A stretch of DNA of 7,667 bases, taken from the NCBI GenBank assembly GCA_910586485.1, contig CAJUIA010000058.1:1-7667 (forward strand). The letters are read 5' to 3'. Of this stretch, positions 5,340-7,667 are shown piece after piece. The position numbers and the translations under genes are program-made. Source of the stretch: an uncultured Acetatifactor sp. Lineage in GTDB: Bacteria > Bacillota > Clostridia > Lachnospirales > Lachnospiraceae. A model generated the notes under the pieces. The model saw only the letters and a program-made list of their open reading frames with translations, was not told the DNA's origin and made no database searches. How positions within the stretch are numbered: the stretch's first letter is position 1; every line of letters begins with the position of its first letter.

Positions 5340-6423
5340 GCATTCCGGAAAGGGCAGGGAGCAGAAGGGTGACAGCCTGGTGACAGCCTGTGTGGTCTGG
5401 ACCTTTGTCTTTGTGACTTGTATGGCGGTAATGCTGTTGTTTGCAGCCAATAAGACCATTGTGATTGCGGATGCTTCCCAAGATCCTTCAAGCCTGCCTG
5501 TAAATACGGGCCAGCAGGGGGAGACGGCGGACCGAAGCCTTGTGCTGGAGGGGAATAACAAAATGAGGGGGGCCTTCCGTGTGCCTCTGCCGAAAGGGAT
5601 TCGAGCAGAAAATGTGACCATGGAAAATCGGTATGTGGACAGAGAGCTTTATTTGTTCATTCAGGGAGGCGGGGAGGAATTTTATGAAGAAAACCGTATA
5701 AGCGGTGACATTACGCCGGTGCTGTCGGCGCAGAGTGAGGTGCAGGAGGGCGGCATTCTGTTAAAAATCAAGATGAGCCGCGTGCTGGAGTATCGAAGCA
5801 CTATGGACGGCAGCGGTCTGACGATCAACTGGTATGAGCCGGGCGAAGTATATGATTATATTGTGGTGCTGGATCCGGCCTGGGGCGGGAGCGAGACAGG
5901 GGTTTCCGGGAATGGCCTGCAGGAGAAGGAAGTTACTCTGCAGGTAGCGCGGCAGATACAAAAGCAATTTGACCTTCAAAATGTCCGTCTTTACTGTACC
6001 AGAACGGAGGATGTGGAGATGCCGTTAAGCGAAAGAGCGCTGCTGGCGGAAGAGGTGGGCGCGGATTTGTATGTTCGGCTGTGTGCCGGCGAAGACGATA
6101 CAGACGAAGAGACTTACGGGATTACAGGTTTTTACAATGAAGACTACTATATTCCCGGCTTTGGGAACACGGACCTGGCAGATATTCTGACCAGAGAAGT
6201 GACGATTGCGGCCAGCAATCGGGCAGTGGAGCTTAAGGCGGCAGCGGAAGAAAGTATGCTGAAGCTCTTGAAGGTGCCTGCTGCGGAGATTTCCCTGGGA
6301 TTTTTGTCAAACCCTAAAGAAGCATATCTGCTGGGACAGGAAAGCTATCAGGAAAAGCTGGCGGCAGGGTTTATATCTGCAATTTCCAAAGCAGTGGAAA
6401 ATCTGGAAGCGGCAAAGGAATAA
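5299..6423 (+). CDS. Membrane-anchored amidase_3-fold protein, probably catalytically dead
   Basis: The 374-residue protein has a basic, charged cytoplasmic N-tail, one membrane anchor (~27-50), a beta-rich, perhaps AMIN-like, region (~75-180) and a C-terminal N-acetylmuramoyl-L-alanine amidase (amidase_3) fold (~186-372). The fold landmarks are clear: IVVLDPAWGG (188-197), QEKEVTLQVARQI (208-220), TRTEDVEMPLSERALLA, ADLYVRLCAGE (255-265) and GFLSNPKEA (334-342). Active members have a His in the GHGG motif, the Glu of the EK helix, a His in the IHAN motif and a catalytic Glu two residues before GF. Here they are Trp195, Glu209, Cys262 and Ser332, so three of the four are lost. A peptidoglycan-binding or regulatory role outside the membrane is likely, rather than cleavage. 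The start overlaps the methyltransferase gene by 41 nt and has GAGG ~9 nt upstream of the ATG. The rdgB start is 20 nt after its stop. Confidence 0.85.
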   Translation: MQRKQEQSGITEYEHSGKGREQKGDSLVTACVVWTFVFVTCMAVMLLFAANKTIVIADASQDPSSLPVNTGQQGETADRSLVLEGNNKMRGAFRVPLPKGIRAENVTMENRYVDRELYLFIQGGGEEFYEENRISGDITPVLSAQSEVQEGGILLKIKMSRVLEYRSTMDGSGLTINWYEPGEVYDYIVVLDPAWGGSETGVSGNGLQEKEVTLQVARQIQKQFDLQNVRLYCTRTEDVEMPLSERALLAEEVGADLYVRLCAGEDDTDEETYGITGFYNEDYYIPGFGNTDLADILTREVTIAASNRAVELKAAAEESMLKLLKVPAAEISLGFLSNPKEAYLLGQESYQEKLAAGFISAISKAVENLEAAKE

Positions 6424-6443
6424 CAAAGGAGAATATTCATAAA

Positions 6444-7055
6444 ATGAAAAGAATCGTATTTGCAACCGGCAACGCAGGGAAGATGAAAGAAATCAGAATG
6501 ATTCTTGCGGATATTGGCTATGAAATTGTATCCATGAAGGAAGCGGGAATTATTGCCGATATTCAGGAGGATGGCAGCACTTATGAGGAAAATGCGCTGA
6601 TTAAGGCCAGGGCAGTGGCGGCCAAGTCTGCGGGAGATATTGTGCTTGCCGATGATTCCGGTCTGGAGATCGACAGTCTGGGCGGAGAGCCGGGAGTCTA
6701 TTCCGCCAGGTATATGGGTGAGGATACGTCTTACCGTGTGAAAAATGCAAATTTGATAGAGCGGTTGAACGGCGTACCGGATGAGAAGCGTACGGCCAGA
6801 TTCGTGTGCGCCATTGCGGCGGTATTGCCTGACGGCCGGGAGCTGACTACCAGGGCGGCCATAGAGGGCAGGATCGGATATGAGGAAAAGGGCAGCGGAG
6901 GCTTTGGCTACGATCCGATCTTCTACGTTCCGGAGCTGCACAAGACCACTGCGGAGCTTACCGGAGAAGAGAAAAACCTTGTGAGCCACAGGGGAAAAGC
7001 GCTTGAACTGATGAAAGAGGAATTGAAGAAGAATGAAGGTGTTGATTGTCAGTGA
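6444..7055 (+). CDS. rdgB: XTP/dITP diphosphatase (RdgB/HAM1 family)
   Basis: This housecleaning enzyme hydrolyses XTP, ITP and dITP to the monophosphate and pyrophosphate, keeping deaminated purines out of nucleic acids. The 203-residue sequence has every family signature: FATGNAGKMKEI (6-17) for triphosphate binding, YEENA (47-51), the acidic ADDSGLEIDSLGGEPG (69-84) with the catalytic Asp pair 70-71, GGFGYDPIFYVPE (152-164) and SHRGKAL (181-187) for base recognition. The length is normal for the family. AAAGGAG (6425-6431) precedes the ATG by a rather long 12-nt spacer. It lies 20 nt after the amidase-like gene and overlaps the following phosphodiesterase gene by 23 nt. The same pair order (ysnA-ysnB) is known from Bacillus. 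Confidence 0.96.
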   Translation: MKRIVFATGNAGKMKEIRMILADIGYEIVSMKEAGIIADIQEDGSTYEENALIKARAVAAKSAGDIVLADDSGLEIDSLGGEPGVYSARYMGEDTSYRVKNANLIERLNGVPDEKRTARFVCAIAAVLPDGRELTTRAAIEGRIGYEEKGSGGFGYDPIFYVPELHKTTAELTGEEKNLVSHRGKALELMKEELKKNEGVDCQ

Positions 7056-7509
7056 TACTCATAAATTAAATGATAATTACTTTCGGGTTCTGGAAAAACA
7101 AAAGCCCGATCTGGTGATTCACTGCGGTGATGCAGAGGGCAGCGAGTATGCTCTGACTCAGGCGGCGGACTGCCCCGTGAAGATTGTTCTTGGGAACAAT
7201 GATTTCTTTTCTGACCTGCCAAGAGAGCTGATGCTGGACATCGGTCCTTACAGGGTATGGGTGGTACATGGGCATAATTATTACGTATCCATGGGAAATG
7301 AACTACTGAAGCGGGAAGCGGCGGCCAGAGGGGCGGACATTGTGATGTACGGCCATACCCACCGGCCCGTGGTAGACAGGGATAAGGAAGTGACAGCCGT
7401 GAATCCCGGCAGCCTGTCCTATCCCCGGCAGGACGGACATAAGCCATCCTACATAATTATGGATCTGGATCAGGAAGGGAAGGCGGATTATAAAATAAAA
7501 TATTTATAG
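7033..7509 (+). CDS. YfcE/MJ0936-type metallophosphoesterase
   Basis: This 158-residue member of the calcineurin-like phosphodiesterase superfamily has the complete two-metal site: SDTH (Asp8, His10), CGD (Asp33), GNND (Asn55), VHGH (His79, His81) and GHTHR (His108, His110). Relatives such as MJ0936, YfcE and YsnB hydrolyse phosphodiesters with Mn or Ni in vitro, but the physiological substrate is unclear. The ATG lies inside the end of rdgB (23-nt overlap) with GAAGAAG just upstream, so it is translationally coupled. The downstream gap before the tRNA promoter shows only a weak ATGCC/GGCAT hairpin (7519-7534) without a T-run, so no clear terminator is seen. Confidence 0.93.
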   Translation: MKVLIVSDTHKLNDNYFRVLEKQKPDLVIHCGDAEGSEYALTQAADCPVKIVLGNNDFFSDLPRELMLDIGPYRVWVVHGHNYYVSMGNELLKREAAARGADIVMYGHTHRPVVDRDKEVTAVNPGSLSYPRQDGHKPSYIIMDLDQEGKADYKIKYL

Positions 7510-7551
7510 GTACACCAAATGCCGAAAATGGCATGAAAAGATCAGGAAATC

Positions 7552-7580
7552 TTGACAACAGCCGGCAGCAAGCATATAAT
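7552..7580 (+). promoter_or_regulatory. Perfect consensus promoter of tRNA-Pro
   Basis: TTGACA (7552-7557), a 17-nt spacer and TATAAT (7575-7580) match the consensus exactly, as expected for a stable-RNA gene. The start would be near 7587, six bases before the tRNA. Confidence 0.92.
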
Positions 7581-7592
7581 AAACAAGTATTT

Positions 7593-7667
7593 CGGGGTAT
7601 GGCTCAGTTTGGCTAGAGCGCCTGGTTTGGGACCAGGAGGTCGCAGGTTCGAATCCTGTTACCCCGA
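7593..7667 (+). tRNA. tRNA-Pro (anticodon UGG)
   Basis: The complete cloverleaf reaches the window edge. The acceptor stem CGGGGTA pairs with TACCCCG, and A7667 is the discriminator. The D arm is GCTC/GAGC. The anticodon stem CCTGG/CCAGG holds TTTGGGA, giving anticodon TGG. The T arm is CAGGTTCGAATCCTG. Whether CCA is encoded cannot be seen. More tRNA genes could follow outside the window. Confidence 0.95.

Noticed and set aside
7519..7534. Hairpin ATGCC/GGCAT after the metallophosphoesterase
   Set aside because: It has only five pairs and no T-run, so I do not call it a terminator.

Overview
The window looks like chromosomal DNA of a Lachnospiraceae-type member of the Clostridia. I base this on mid-GC coding sequence with purine-rich AGGAGG-like ribosome binding sites, consensus sigma-A promoters, tRNA genes without an encoded CCA where this can be seen, and small families (a DUF6171-like Cys-rich protein, an orphan HAAS/DUF1700 protein) typical of that group. 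All genes I can support lie on the + strand. I make no species call.

Layout. (1) 1-1636: a promoter and a methyl-accepting chemotaxis-type receptor with a six-helix membrane sensor. (2) 1637-1858: directly after its stop codon, a ~220-nt nested inverted repeat bounded by two TAACCGGTA copies, best read as a MITE-like non-autonomous element or structured RNA. (3) 1877-2140: promoter, tRNA-Arg(ACG), short tandem copies of the tRNA 3' edge and a hairpin. (4) 2181-2857: a gene graveyard holding an HD-domain hydrolase broken by an internal deletion and a stop, continuing in frame into an antitoxin-like tail that overlaps the first codons of a PIN-domain (VapC-like) toxin, then a terminator. (5) 2896-3666: a strong promoter, a DUF6171-like Cys-rich protein whose mRNA may be leaderless, and an orphan HAAS-domain membrane protein. 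(6) 3667-4058: a hairpin-rich leader, a 51-residue protein that is two-thirds Asn+Gln, and a terminator. (7) 4056-7509: a promoter followed by four tightly packed genes: THUMP-type rRNA methyltransferase (RlmL/YpsC-like), a membrane-anchored amidase_3-fold protein that has lost key active-site residues, RdgB/HAM1 nucleotide pyrophosphatase and a YfcE/MJ0936-type phosphodiesterase. (8) 7552-7667: a perfect consensus promoter and tRNA-Pro(UGG), ending at the window edge.

How the genes fit together. The last block is a housekeeping operon for rRNA modification, nucleotide-pool cleaning and a small phosphodiesterase; rdgB followed by a metallophosphoesterase is also the Bacillus ysnA-ysnB order. 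The amidase-like protein inside it is probably a non-catalytic relative. The stretch beside tRNA-Arg looks like a decaying accessory insertion. The points most worth a second look are the pseudo-amidase, the Asn/Gln-rich microprotein, the MITE-like palindrome, the HD/antitoxin/PIN remnant and the possibly leaderless DUF6171 transcript. I saw no CRISPR array, intact transposase or phage gene.
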